DNA from: Colwellia sp. M166
Lineage (GTDB): Bacteria; Pseudomonadota; Gammaproteobacteria; Enterobacterales; Alteromonadaceae
DNA: 64,000 nucleotides
Direction: 5' to 3'
NCBI RefSeq assembly: GCF_024585285.1
Contig: NZ_CP040755.1
Coordinates: 744,001 to 808,000, forward strand
Shown piece by piece: positions 27,872 through 37,063 of the stretch. The position numbers and the translations under genes were made by a program. The notes beneath the pieces are model-generated. The model was not told the DNA's origin. It did no database searches and saw nothing but the letters and a program-made list of their open reading frames with translations. Position 1 is the stretch's first letter. Each line of letters opens with the position of its first letter.

Positions 27872-28675
27872 TTAATTTTCCATACCTAAACATTGATTTT
27901 GTATGCTGGCAACACTTGAAATATCTAATTGCTGACCATTAAATGTTTTAACCGGCACTATACCTAAAATGGCGTTACTAATAAACATCGCAGCAATATT
28001 ATCCAAATCATCAGATAAATATTGTCCCTGTTGAATACTTGGGTTGTTTAACAAGATATTAGCTCTCATTAAACCGGCTACTCCTGCTGTAGCTAATGAG
28101 GGCGTATACCACTGACCGGCCTTTAGCCAGAAAACATTAGCGCTACAACATTCAACCACATAACCATTAGCGTCAGTTACTAACAAATCATCCTCTAGGC
28201 GTTTATCTAACTCAGCTCTTAATAACACTTGTTCTAAACGATTTAGATGCTTGATACCCGCTAGCATTGGGTTAATGCCTAGCTGCTGTTCACTAATCCC
28301 CACACTAATCCCCTGCTGTTGCCATTGGGGATAAAAGGCTGGATAATCATGCAATGAAACAATTACCCTAGCCTGTTCTGCACCAAGGCGTGAATAACCA
28401 CGCCCACCACTACCGCAAGTGATCATTACTTTGACTATGCCAATTTTGATACCTGCACTAATGTTATGCAAGTTGTCTGTTAATGCCATCAGATCAAACT
28501 TAGGTAGACCTAGTTGCTGACTTTGCTGAACTAAGCGATCGATGTGTTGTGCTAACATCAGCACTTCACCGTGTTGTACTAAAGCGGTGGTAAAACACCC
28601 ATCGCCATAAGCTAAACCACGATCATCAATTGCAATCGTGTTAGCTGCTTGTCCATCTACAAAACTTACCACCAT
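27872..28675 (-). CDS. pabC: Aminodeoxychorismate lyase
   Basis: 267 aa. PLP fold-type IV enzyme making p-aminobenzoate for folate. Landmarks are DRGLAYGDGCFTT, VMITCGSGGRGYSR, the PLP lysine in GIKHLNRLEQVL and VVECCSANVFWL. The open frame extends 75 bp upstream, but that stretch contains the fabF terminator hairpin, so I start at ATG 28,675 (MVVSFVDGQ), giving the normal ~270-aa length. ATG 28,684 is also possible. Confidence 0.92.
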   Translation of the reverse strand: MVVSFVDGQAANTIAIDDRGLAYGDGCFTTALVQHGEVLMLAQHIDRLVQQSQQLGLPKFDLMALTDNLHNISAGIKIGIVKVMITCGSGGRGYSRLGAEQARVIVSLHDYPAFYPQWQQQGISVGISEQQLGINPMLAGIKHLNRLEQVLLRAELDKRLEDDLLVTDANGYVVECCSANVFWLKAGQWYTPSLATAGVAGLMRANILLNNPSIQQGQYLSDDLDNIAAMFISNAILGIVPVKTFNGQQLDISSVASIQNQCLGMEN

Positions 28676-28689
28676 AATTACCATAAAAA

Positions 28690-28720
28690 AGCCTGAATAC
28701 TTAGAGTAAGTATTCAGGCT
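28690..28720 (-). terminator. Strong terminator after fabF
   Basis: Perfect 14-bp stem (AGCCTGAATACTTA / TAAGTATTCAGGCT) with a 3-nt loop and TTTTTT following on the minus strand. It lies between fabF and pabC, so pabC-mltG-tmk-holB must depend on read-through or a promoter within a few tens of bases. Confidence 0.85.
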
Positions 28721-28795
28721 TAAGACCTTGAGTTCAAGCGCTATTCGCATTAAAGTTAAATTAAATCTAACCTCAGTAGTTGATCAGTTCAGTGT

Positions 28796-30028
28796 TTAAA
28801 TTTTCTTAAAGATCAATGAACCGTTTGTACCACCAAAACCAAATGAATTACACAAAACATAATCTAAATTAGCATCTCGTGCCGTATGCGCAACATAGTC
28901 TAGATCACAGCCTTCATCAGGGTTATCCAAATTAATCGTTGGCGGTACTACACGGTTAACTAACGCTTGAATACTAAATATCGCTTCAACTGCACCAGCT
29001 GCACCAAGTAGATGCCCGGTCATTGATTTCGTTGACCCCACCATAACGTCATAGGCCAAATCACCAAACACCGATTTAACCGCATTAGTTTCAGCAATAT
29101 CGCCAGCCGGTGTTGATGTACCATGGGCATTAATATAACCAATTTTCGCAATATTTACCTTAGCGTCATTAATGGCATTTTGCATAGCTAAGGCAGCACC
29201 GGCACCATCTGCCGGAGGTGAAGTCATATGATAAGCGTCGCCACTCATACCAAATCCGACCAGTTCGGCATAAATTTTTGCACCACGAGCTTTCGCATGC
29301 TCGTACTCTTCGAGTACCAATACACCCGCACCATCACCTAAAACAAAACCATCTCGGTCTTTGTCCCAAGGACGGGAAGCCTCTTGTGGAGCATCATTAC
29401 GTGTTGACATAGCACGTGCCGCGCCAAATCCGCCCATGCCTAAGGTTGTTGATGCCTTTTCCGCACCACCAGCAACCATAGCATCAGCATCACCATAGGC
29501 GATCATACGTGCAGCATGACCTATGTTATGTACGCCGCTAGTACAAGCCGTCACTATTGAAATATTAGGCCCTTTCATACCAAACATAATAGATAAATGA
29601 CCGGCAATCATATTAATGATGGTAGAAGGAACAAAAAATGGCGACAGTTTACGCGGGCCATTTTTTAGTAATTTCTCATGGTTTTCTTCAATAAGACCTA
29701 AACCACCAATGCCAGAGCCGACAGCTACACCGATCCGTTGAGCATTTTCTTCCGTGATGTCTAAGCCCGAGTCTTTAATAGCTTGCACGCCAGCGGCAAC
29801 GCCATATTGAATAAATAGATCCATTTTCTTGGCTTCTTTACGAGCCATATAGTCTTGAGCATCAAAATCTTTTACTAAACCGGCAAATCGCGTTGGATAC
29901 GCTGTGGTATCAAAATGCGTAATGTTAGATATGCCACTTTTACCAAGTAGTAAGTTTTGCCAGGTTGATTCAGGGCTATTGCCTAAAGGGCTAAGCATGC
30001 CAAGACCGGTAACCACAACGCGTCTCAT
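28796..30028 (-). CDS. fabF: 3-oxoacyl-[ACP] synthase II
   Basis: 410 aa. Elongates acyl-ACP by condensation with malonyl-ACP. The Cys-His-His triad is visible in [26 protein letters not shown] and [18 protein letters not shown]-terminus [17 protein letters not shown] and C-terminus [14 protein letters not shown] are typical. In marine cold-adapted bacteria FabF often tunes unsaturated chain length with temperature (family knowledge). Confidence 0.97.
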   Translation of the reverse strand: MRRVVVTGLGMLSPLGNSPESTWQNLLLGKSGISNITHFDTTAYPTRFAGLVKDFDAQDYMARKEAKKMDLFIQYGVAAGVQAIKDSGLDITEENAQRIGVAVGSGIGGLGLIEENHEKLLKNGPRKLSPFFVPSTIINMIAGHLSIMFGMKGPNISIVTACTSGVHNIGHAARMIAYGDADAMVAGGAEKASTTLGMGGFGAARAMSTRNDAPQEASRPWDKDRDGFVLGDGAGVLVLEEYEHAKARGAKIYAELVGFGMSGDAYHMTSPPADGAGAALAMQNAINDAKVNIAKIGYINAHGTSTPAGDIAETNAVKSVFGDLAYDVMVGSTKSMTGHLLGAAGAVEAIFSIQALVNRVVPPTINLDNPDEGCDLDYVAHTARDANLDYVLCNSFGFGGTNGSLIFKKI

Positions 30029-30142
30029 GAGATGTGCTGCCTCCGATAGAATTGAATAATAACGGGTGTTTTATTTAACTGATTTAAAAAATTAATCCAT
30101 GATTTAAAACAGTTATTAATATTTTAAAACAGTAAAAACAAA

Positions 30143-30166
30143 TCAGGCGGTAATTAAACCGCCTGA
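30143..30166 (-). terminator. Terminator after acpP
   Basis: TCAGGCGGT / ACCGCCTGA arms around AATTAA, followed on the minus strand by TTTGTTTTT. Lies 23 bp past the acpP stop and before fabF. Confidence 0.8.
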
Positions 30167-30188
30167 AATCAATCACATTCGTTTGTTA

Positions 30189-30422
30189 TTACTGGTTAGC
30201 AGTAACGTAGTCGATTGCAGCTTGAACTGTGGTAATTTTCTCAGCTTCTTCATCTGGAATTTCAGTATCAAATTCTTCTTCTAACGCCATTACTAATTCA
30301 ACAGTGTCTAAAGAATCTGCACCTAAGTCGTCAACAAAAGAAGCTTCAACTTTTACTTCGTCTTCGCTTACACCAAGTTGCTCAATAGTAATCTTTTTTA
30401 CGCGTTCTTCGATAGTACTCAT
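30189..30422 (-). CDS. acpP: Acyl carrier protein
   Basis: 77 aa, acidic. The phosphopantetheine site Ser is in [19 protein letters not shown]-terminus [17 protein letters not shown] is near the E. coli sequence. AAGGA lies upstream. It sits between fabG (165-bp gap, likely with its own promoter) and fabF. Confidence 0.98.
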   Translation of the reverse strand: MSTIEERVKKITIEQLGVSEDEVKVEASFVDDLGADSLDTVELVMALEEEFDTEIPDEEAEKITTVQAAIDYVTANQ

Positions 30423-30586
30423 TTTTTTTCCTTTACTAGAAAATACAATTTTTCAAAATTGTGTGTAGTTTATTCGTCAAAAGCCAACCATGCAAGCTTC
30501 TAATTTTACTTTTTTGCTGGTCTAACCTGTTGACAGTTTATAATTTATTCGAATTTAACACAAAGTAAGCAAAAAGCGAACTTTTG

Positions 30587-31321
30587 TTAAACCATGTACA
30601 TACCACCATTTACGTGTAATGTTTCACCCGTAATATACGCTGCAGAATCAGAAGCTAAGAAAGCAACAGCATTAGCAATTTCTTCAGGTTTCCCTAAACG
30701 ATTAGCCGGAACTTGTGCAAAAATGCCTTCTTTTTGCTCATCCGTCAATGTTTGTGTCATATCAGTATCAATAAAACCAGGAGAAACCGTATTCACCGTA
30801 ATGCCACGTGAAGCAACTTCACGTGCCAATGATTTAGTAAAGCCAATCAAACCAGCTTTTGCGGTCGCATAATTAACCTGACCAGCATTGCCCATCGTAC
30901 CAACGACCGAACCAATATTAATGATACGTCCTTGGCGTTTTTTCATCATAGCGCGCAAAACTGCCTTACTAATTTTAAAAACTGACGTGAGATTGGTTTC
31001 AATGATATCATTCCATTCATCATCTTTCATGCGCATCATCAAATTATCACGCGTAATACCGGCATTATTGACTAAAACATCAACTGCACCGTGTTGCTCT
31101 TTAATTAACTCAAACATAGCACTAATTGATGCATCATCAGTGACATTTAACACTAAGCCTTGGCCTTCACCTAAGTATTCACTGATATTCGCCGCACCGT
31201 GCTCTGATGTTGCTGTACCAATAACCGTACCCCCTAGGGCTTTAAGTTGCGTAGCAATAGCTTTACCTATGCCACGACTTGCACCTGTTACTAAGATGAC
31301 TTTACCTTCTAATGAAAACAT
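30587..31321 (-). CDS. fabG: 3-oxoacyl-[ACP] reductase
   Basis: 244 aa short-chain dehydrogenase. Cofactor motif VTGASRGIGKAIA, NNAGITRDNLMMRMK, the catalytic YATAKAGLIGFTKSLARE, and the end ITGETLHVNGGMYMV match FabG. NADPH-dependent reduction of 3-oxoacyl-ACP. Starts 6 bp after fabD. Confidence 0.97.
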   Translation of the reverse strand: MFSLEGKVILVTGASRGIGKAIATQLKALGGTVIGTATSEHGAANISEYLGEGQGLVLNVTDDASISAMFELIKEQHGAVDVLVNNAGITRDNLMMRMKDDEWNDIIETNLTSVFKISKAVLRAMMKKRQGRIINIGSVVGTMGNAGQVNYATAKAGLIGFTKSLAREVASRGITVNTVSPGFIDTDMTQTLTDEQKEGIFAQVPANRLGKPEEIANAVAFLASDSAAYITGETLHVNGGMYMV

Positions 31322-31327
31322 ATAATT

Positions 31328-32263
31328 TTACTCTACTGATGCTAATGCTTTAGTTAATGACGCACTGTCATTAACAGATTGACAAACTATGCTCTTATCG
31401 ATGCGTTTTAACAAACCTTGCAATACTTTACCTGGGCCAGCTTCTATGGCTTGTTCAATGCCACTTTCGGCTAAAAACTGTATGGTTTCAGTCCAACGTA
31501 CCGGACTATACAATTGTTTAATTAATGCAATTTTAATCGCCTCAACTGAGGTCTCGATTGCTACATCAACATTATTAACTACCGGAATGTTCGGTGTATT
31601 AAAAGTAACATTATTAAACTCTTCAGCCAGTTTTTCTGCTGCATCTTTCATTAATGCACAATGTGACGGTACACTGACCGGTAATGGCAATACCCGTTTT
31701 GCGCCTGCTGCTTTACATAATACGCCAGCGCGCTCAACGGCATCTTTATGCCCGGCAATCACTACTTGTCCAGGTGAATTAAAATTTACTGCAGAAACAA
31801 CTTCGCCATTTTCAGCTTTTAAACAAGCTTCAATGATCATTTTATCATCAAGGCCAATGACTGCTGCCATGGCACCAACACCTTCTGGTACTGATGCTTG
31901 CATAAATTCACCGCGCTTTTCTACTAATTTTACCGCATCGGTTAAAGAAAGCACACCCGCACAAACTAAGGCAGAATATTCACCTAAGCTGTGGCCAGCT
32001 AACATGGCAGGTGTTGTCAGTGTAGAAGCATGCCATAAGCGCCACAGTGCAACACTTGCGGTTAGCAAGGCTGGTTGAGTGAAGTTTGTTTGGTTTAACT
32101 TTTCAACGGGTCCTTGTTGCACCAACTGCCACAAATCGTAACCTAGAGCTGTAGAGGCTTCAGAAAACGTTGCTTGTACAACTTCATGCTCAGTAAAATC
32201 TGCTAACATCGCTAGAGATTGAGAGCCTTGACCGGGAAAGACAAACGCTAAATTATTTTGCAT
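31328..32263 (-). CDS. fabD: Malonyl-CoA:ACP transacylase
   Basis: 311 aa. Nucleophile motif GHSLGEYSALV with Ser, start FVFPGQGSQSLAML, and catalytic His in LPVSVPSHCALM. Loads malonyl groups onto ACP. Directly preceded by plsX with a 114-bp gap; the fabH gene usual at this position is missing. Confidence 0.97.
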   Translation of the reverse strand: MQNNLAFVFPGQGSQSLAMLADFTEHEVVQATFSEASTALGYDLWQLVQQGPVEKLNQTNFTQPALLTASVALWRLWHASTLTTPAMLAGHSLGEYSALVCAGVLSLTDAVKLVEKRGEFMQASVPEGVGAMAAVIGLDDKMIIEACLKAENGEVVSAVNFNSPGQVVIAGHKDAVERAGVLCKAAGAKRVLPLPVSVPSHCALMKDAAEKLAEEFNNVTFNTPNIPVVNNVDVAIETSVEAIKIALIKQLYSPVRWTETIQFLAESGIEQAIEAGPGKVLQGLLKRIDKSIVCQSVNDSASLTKALASVE

Positions 32264-32377
32264 TATTAGACCTAATTATATTTAATTTTTTTAACTGTGA
32301 CAGTGTAAAGCTCACATTGTTCTACACCGCCTTAATTCGTCAAGCTTAACGTTATAAACAATGCGTCACCAAGAAAC

Positions 32378-33406
32378 TTATTCTTTATGACATAAACTAT
32401 GTTCAAGCTTATCTTTAATTTTTGCTGGAACTTGTCGTTCAACCTCAGTAACTGCCTCAATAATAGCGGTATAAAAAGCTGTTACATTGGCGTTACCATG
32501 GCTTTTTACCACAATACCGCGCAATCCTATCAAACTTGCACCGTTATACTGGTCGGGGTTCATGGGTTTAAACAGTTTTTTTATGGTACTTGATAACAAT
32601 TTGCCGATAATTTGTGCTAAAAAGTGCTTTTTAATAATTTCTTGCAGTTGCGTGTAGACCATTCTGGCCACACCTTCACAGGTTTTTAAGGCAACATTAC
32701 CAACAAAGCCATCACAAACAATGACATCGGCTTTGTTAGTAAAAATATCATTACCTTCAATAAAACCAATATAATTAATATCATCATTGGCCAATAAATA
32801 ACTGGCAGTTTGTTTAATATGATCACTACCTTTATTGTCTTCTTCGCCCATATTCAATAAAGCGACTTTCGGGTTTTCAATGCCATCGACTTCTTTTGCC
32901 ATGACTGAGCCCATGATGGCAAATTGATATAAGACGCTAGAGTCACAAAAAACATTGGCACCTAAATCCAACATAAAAACATGTTGATTGGGTTTATTGC
33001 TCGGTAATGCAGAGATTAATGCTGGACGCTCAACACCCGGTAAAGTTTTTAGCACAAAGTGAGCCATTGAAAAAAGTGCGCCGGTATTACCCGCGCTAAC
33101 ACAAGCTTGGGCTTGACCATCATGTACTAAATCTAGTGCTTTACGCATAGATGACTGTTTTTTATTGCGCAAGGCATAAATGGGCTTATCATCCATTGCA
33201 ACAACTTGTGTTGTCGGGAAGATAGTTATTCTTGGGTGTGGATAAAATTGTTTTTTTGAAAGCTTTTCAACAATGACACTTTCGTCACCGCATAATAATA
33301 AGTGGAGATCAGGAATATTTTCTACTGCAAGTATAGCAGCAGAGAGTGTTACATGGGGGCCTTGATCGCCCCCCATAACATCTAACGCTATGGTTAGATT
33401 AATCAA
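32378..33406 (-). CDS. plsX: Phosphate acyltransferase
   Basis: 342 aa. Makes acyl-phosphate from acyl-ACP for glycerolipid synthesis. Recognised by TIALDVMGGDQGPHVT, CVSAGNTGALFSMA, LLNMGEEDNKGSD and DVIVCDGFVGNVALK. It follows rpmF with a 15-bp gap, the standard yceD-rpmF-plsX order. Confidence 0.96.
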   Translation of the reverse strand: MINLTIALDVMGGDQGPHVTLSAAILAVENIPDLHLLLCGDESVIVEKLSKKQFYPHPRITIFPTTQVVAMDDKPIYALRNKKQSSMRKALDLVHDGQAQACVSAGNTGALFSMAHFVLKTLPGVERPALISALPSNKPNQHVFMLDLGANVFCDSSVLYQFAIMGSVMAKEVDGIENPKVALLNMGEEDNKGSDHIKQTASYLLANDDINYIGFIEGNDIFTNKADVIVCDGFVGNVALKTCEGVARMVYTQLQEIIKKHFLAQIIGKLLSSTIKKLFKPMNPDQYNGASLIGLRGIVVKSHGNANVTAFYTAIIEAVTEVERQVPAKIKDKLEHSLCHKE

Positions 33407-33421
33407 GGTAATCGTTACAGA

Positions 33422-33592
33422 TTACTTATTGATTACTTTAACACCTTTGTAAAAGCCATCAGCTGTTACATGGTGACGACGATGAGTTTCACCAGATACT
33501 GGATCTGTTGATAAATGCGTTGCCGTTACTGCGTCATGTGAACGGCGCATGCCACGTCTTGAACGAGACTTTTTGCTCTTTTGAACTGCCAT
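33422..33592 (-). CDS. rpmF: 50S ribosomal protein L32
   Basis: 56 aa, the usual L32 length. Reads [20 protein letters not shown] at the start, contains [17 protein letters not shown], and ends [15 protein letters not shown] lies 6 nt before the ATG. Placed between yceD and plsX, as across gammaproteobacteria. It lacks the four-Cys zinc ribbon seen in some L32 paralogues. Confidence 0.97.
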   Translation of the reverse strand: MAVQKSKKSRSRRGMRRSHDAVTATHLSTDPVSGETHRRHHVTADGFYKGVKVINK

Positions 33593-33627
33593 TGCCTACT
33601 CCTAAAAATTCGGTTATTAGCTAATAA

Positions 33628-34143
33628 TTAACTATTTAAGTTTTTCAATACATCAAATGGGTTCGGTTTCTCTAGCTCTTCCGGCAACTCACCCCAAACA
33701 CTATCAGATGGAGCTTGACAGTCCTTGATTGAGTGCCTTGGAATTAATGGAATCGCGAGTAAAAACTCATCTTCCACTAATTCTCGCAGATTAATCTCAC
33801 CATTTTCATCTAATTCAATTGCGTCATAATATGACGGCAACTCAGCTTCTGCTTCAACGTCTTTCACTGGACTAAAAGTAAAACTTACCTCTAATGCCAA
33901 TTCGAACCTTTCAGTACATCGCTGACAAATTAATGCAACTGTTGCCGATGAAGTGCCTGATATTACTATCAACCCCTGTTCATCCACAGCAAAATTAGCA
34001 CTCACTTGGACTTGCTCACATTGTGCATCACACACAGCAAGCAATCTATTCATCCCAGATACTTCAAAGTATCCGTCACACACGAGCTTTCGCTGTGCGC
34101 TTCTAGATGGGTCTATCGTTATCGGGAGTTTAAGATTTTTCAT
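33628..34143 (-). CDS. yceD: YceD/DUF177 family 23S rRNA accumulation protein
   Basis: 171 aa. DUF177 protein, in E. coli and plants linked to 23S rRNA accumulation. Visible features are the CxxC in ALICQRCTERFEL, the acidic LDENGEINLRELVEDEFLLA, and the C-terminal HSIKDC...PNPFDVLKNL motif. Usual partner of rpmF. Confidence 0.93.
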   Translation of the reverse strand: MKNLKLPITIDPSRSAQRKLVCDGYFEVSGMNRLLAVCDAQCEQVQVSANFAVDEQGLIVISGTSSATVALICQRCTERFELALEVSFTFSPVKDVEAEAELPSYYDAIELDENGEINLRELVEDEFLLAIPLIPRHSIKDCQAPSDSVWGELPEELEKPNPFDVLKNLNS

Positions 34144-34262
34144 AAGGCGCGCATAATAAAGTGCCTACCGGCCTGTGTCAAAAGAAAAATAGCTAAATTT
34201 GTTTAAAAACTCAAGATAGGCCATATATTAACAGCTATCTGTTTATATTTTGAGTGATATTA

Positions 34263-34859
34263 ATGAAAAAACTTGTTTTAGGCTCCACCTCTGCTTTTCG
34301 CAAAGAAATTTTAGCTAAACTGAACATTCCCTTTGATTGTGCTAAACCTAATATTGATGAAAGCGCATTAGACAATGAATCGCCGGTTGCATTAGTCGAA
34401 CGTTTAGCTATTGAAAAAGCCAAAGCTGTTGCCAGTGAGTTTCCTGACGCCTTGATCATAGGTTCAGATCAAGTTGCCATGTGTGATGGTGAAATCCTAG
34501 GAAAACCACATAATTTTGAAAATGCCGTTAAACAGCTAGAAAAATTTAGCAACAAGACCGTCGTTTTTTATACCGGTCTTTGTGTTTATGACAGCGGCTT
34601 AGATTACACCACAGCATTAATTGAACCTTTTCTCGTACATTTTAAAGATCTTTCCCGTACCGAAATAGAAAATTACCTTCATGCCGAACAACCTTATAAT
34701 TGCGCAGGCAGTTTTAAAAGCGAAGGTTTGGGTATTTGTTTGTTTGAAAAACTTGAAGGCAATGATCCTAATACACTTATTGGCTTACCCTTGATTAAAC
34801 TGGTAGAACTTTTAAAACAACACGGCTTAGATGTTTTAGCTGAACAAAAAAGTGCTTAA
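34263..34859 (+). CDS. yceF: Maf-like nucleotide pyrophosphatase (YceF type)
   Basis: 198 aa from the ATG at 34,263 (a GTG three codons upstream is less likely). Maf/Ham1-like fold that hydrolyses modified nucleoside triphosphates; the YceF group prefers 7-methyl-GTP. Motifs are LVLGSTSAFRKEIL, the catalytic LIIGSDQVAMCDGEILGKP, and YNCAGSFKSEGLGICLFE. Divergent from yceD, as in E. coli. Confidence 0.93.
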   Translation: MKKLVLGSTSAFRKEILAKLNIPFDCAKPNIDESALDNESPVALVERLAIEKAKAVASEFPDALIIGSDQVAMCDGEILGKPHNFENAVKQLEKFSNKTVVFYTGLCVYDSGLDYTTALIEPFLVHFKDLSRTEIENYLHAEQPYNCAGSFKSEGLGICLFEKLEGNDPNTLIGLPLIKLVELLKQHGLDVLAEQKSA

Positions 34860-34904
34860 TTATAGGTTTAAAGTTAACAACCAATCTTCGACCAAAAGCG
34901 CTGA

Positions 34905-34962
34905 CCTATTAAGTCCATTAAGTAAGCTCTGATTGGGAACAAACTTAATAGGCTTGGTATTA
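34905..34962. repeat. Relic copy of the 14.8-kb MITE end
   Basis: The ~36 bp at 34,927-34,962 match the right end of the 14,756-15,047 element with few differences (both end ACTTAATAGRCTTGGTATTA). Inside, CCTATTAAGT (34,905) and ACTTAATAGG (34,943) form an inverted repeat, so this may be a shortened element. The rest of 34,963-35,309 shows no gene or clear signal. Confidence 0.55.
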
Positions 34963-35309
34963 CTTCTTATATAGAGTGTTACTGGTGATGAAAATAATCC
35001 GTACAATCAACACGGCTAGAACAAGAAAATAGTGCTTGGCCTAGTGACGCTAATATCGAGTATATATAATTAACGACAAAACAAACGATACTCGTACGAT
35101 AAATATGACCGGTATCGTTTTAATTATTATTCGGGTCGCATGCACCCTGCTCTGCACATTGCCTGTCGAACCTATCAGTTAAATTTCATTAATTTCAATG
35201 TATATAATTGTAACTGAGATGATCTATTTATATTTTAAGCTTGAATTATCAACATCGCTGCTCCATAACTTAAACTATGATAATCATTTACTTTAAGCTT
35301 GTATAAGCG

Positions 35310-35606
35310 ATGTTTAAATTTCTTTTCATTATAAGCATGTTATTACCTACTGTTTCTGCAAATGAAATAGGGGTAAACGCGTTAAGTGATTTAAATTTTG
35401 TCGAATTAAGCGTTACTGAAATTGATCAAACTGATGAGTTAGACTTTGATAGTTCAGCATTGATACCACACACCATTATTCAATTTCCACATGATAAATA
35501 CATTAAGTTAAGTTATTTTACTCCTTTCATTTTTCAATCTTATTTTCAAGGTTTTCACTCTCGTGCCCCACCACGATTTATTTTGCCAGATACGTTTATC
35601 ACATAA
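35310..35606 (+). CDS. Small secreted protein of unknown function
   Basis: 98 aa. A clear signal peptide (MFKFLFIISMLLPTVSA, cleavage before NE), then an acidic stretch (ELSVTEIDQTDELDFDSSAL) and an aromatic-rich C-terminal half (YFTPFIFQSYFQGFHS). No cysteine pairs or known motif. No good Shine-Dalgarno. It lies alone between maf and a CBS protein; neither neighbour suggests a role. Could be a strain-specific small envelope protein or a spurious frame. Confidence 0.5.
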   Translation: MFKFLFIISMLLPTVSANEIGVNALSDLNFVELSVTEIDQTDELDFDSSALIPHTIIQFPHDKYIKLSYFTPFIFQSYFQGFHSRAPPRFILPDTFIT

Positions 35607-35870
35607 CATTCAAGTTTTTGTTATTGATTAATGGTCTTATCACCACGTTAAGTTAATAACAGCGCTAAATAGCAAAATCTGAATGAAAGATATATAGCAT
35701 AACCGCGTATCTTGTTTTGGTAACTATTGGTTCTGTCCACAAAGCAATATACTGCGGTAGCAGCAAAGTTATTAACTGATGAAAAATAAATATTTAAGAG
35801 CATTTGTGGATATATCAAGCAGCCCATAAAAGCGCTTACTACCCAGTGCGTAAAAAATTAAGAGATAAAT

Positions 35871-36446
35871 ATGAAAAAATTACATTTAGTTAACTTAGCA
35901 GCCACAGACAACATAATATCACCAGAGCAATTTGAAGAAATTAATCTAGCATCGCCAGCGGTAGAAATATTCACTGACTTTAAGGTTCATCAAGCTCTGA
36001 TGATTGATGGTGAAACTATGGCAATAACGGCATTACAATTGATGTTAAAAACACATGTTCGAATGAATATTGTCGTTGCTGAACACGATAGTTTTATTGG
36101 TATTATCAGTACCAATGAATTGTCAGAACAAAATATTGTAGCAAAGCTTTCTAAAGGTATTACCCGCGAAGATGTATTGGTGAAAGATTTAATGATCCCT
36201 AAATCAGATTTTCATGCGTTTGATTACAATGAGTTACTACGCGCGTCTGTTGGTGATGTAGTGTCAACTTTAGAAGATTATCAACTTCGCCATTGCCTAG
36301 TACTAGATCGAGAAAGTCATCATATCCGGGGCGTAATTTCATCTAGTGATATAGCAAGGAAACTACATATCAATATGGACCTAAATGTTAAGCAGTCATT
36401 TGGTTCGGTTTATGATGTTGTCCATCAAAAAGCCAGTTCGATGTAA
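35871..36446 (+). CDS. CBS-pair domain protein
   Basis: 191 aa made essentially of two CBS motifs: residues ~45-100 (MAITALQLMLKTHVRMN, then HDSFIGIISTNEL) and ~120-180 (VGDVVSTLEDYQLRHCLVLD, then HIRGVISSSDIARKL). CBS pairs bind adenine nucleotides and act as sensors; no catalytic domain is attached. AAGAG at good spacing before the ATG. No operon partner. Similar stand-alone CBS proteins occur in Alteromonadales. Confidence 0.82.
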   Translation: MKKLHLVNLAATDNIISPEQFEEINLASPAVEIFTDFKVHQALMIDGETMAITALQLMLKTHVRMNIVVAEHDSFIGIISTNELSEQNIVAKLSKGITREDVLVKDLMIPKSDFHAFDYNELLRASVGDVVSTLEDYQLRHCLVLDRESHHIRGVISSSDIARKLHINMDLNVKQSFGSVYDVVHQKASSM

Positions 36447-36795
36447 ATAAACGAGAATACGGCCTGGCATTCACTAAGTGATGTCATTGCATTTACAGTT
36501 AAAAACGAGTAATTATTTAACTTTACCTGTTGAGCGGTTTAGTTAACTTGGCTTGCACAAGGCCGTTATCTGAATCGCTATTAAAGCTTATTGATTAACT
36601 ATTGATACCTAACTAAGTCTGAGTTAATGATGCCAAAATGAAGACAATGTAAAGTAATCGAAAAAACTTAAAGGTATGAAAGCCAATAGCCTAATAATGA
36701 AGAAAAACTCTTATCCATTATTATACTTTTAAATTTTCTCGTTTAAAGTCAGCTTTACCTGACAAAGCTCTACTGTTAACTATATAATTCAGTTA

Positions 36796-37035
36796 TTAGT
36801 TAATCCCCGTTCGGGTTAAGCTACTTTACCCAACAATGCTATTTAAATGCCTATCAGCGTTATTTTTACGCCCAATAGCTCGCTATTGGTTTGTAAAAAT
36901 CCCTTGCTAAGCGCCTAAATTCCATCATTGCACTTCTTTTAATCTTTCACTTAAAAAATATCGTGAATAATTTAGCCAATAACACTATGAATCAACAGGT
37001 TACAAAGTCCATTAACCCGAACTGAGGCTAGTTAA
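36796..37035. repeat. 240-bp palindromic MITE-like element
   Basis: Left arm 36,796-36,827 and right arm 37,004-37,035 are inverted repeats agreeing at about 22 of 32 positions with an exact core GTTCGGGTTAA plus ACTTT. The interior is itself palindromic: TTTTTAC..CCAATAGC / GCTATTGG..GTAAAAA around 36,870-36,900, flanked by further pairing arms. No coding capacity. The whole element can fold into one long hairpin. It fills most of the CBS-rluC gap; 36,447-36,795 shows nothing else. Confidence 0.7.
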
Positions 37036-37063
37036 GTAACCGTAGAACTAAATATAAACATGC

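Noticed and set aside
30594-32078. Long plus-strand frames opposite fabG and fabD
   Set aside because: Shadows of strongly supported minus-strand genes, rich in Ser/Thr/Pro as expected for antisense of such genes.
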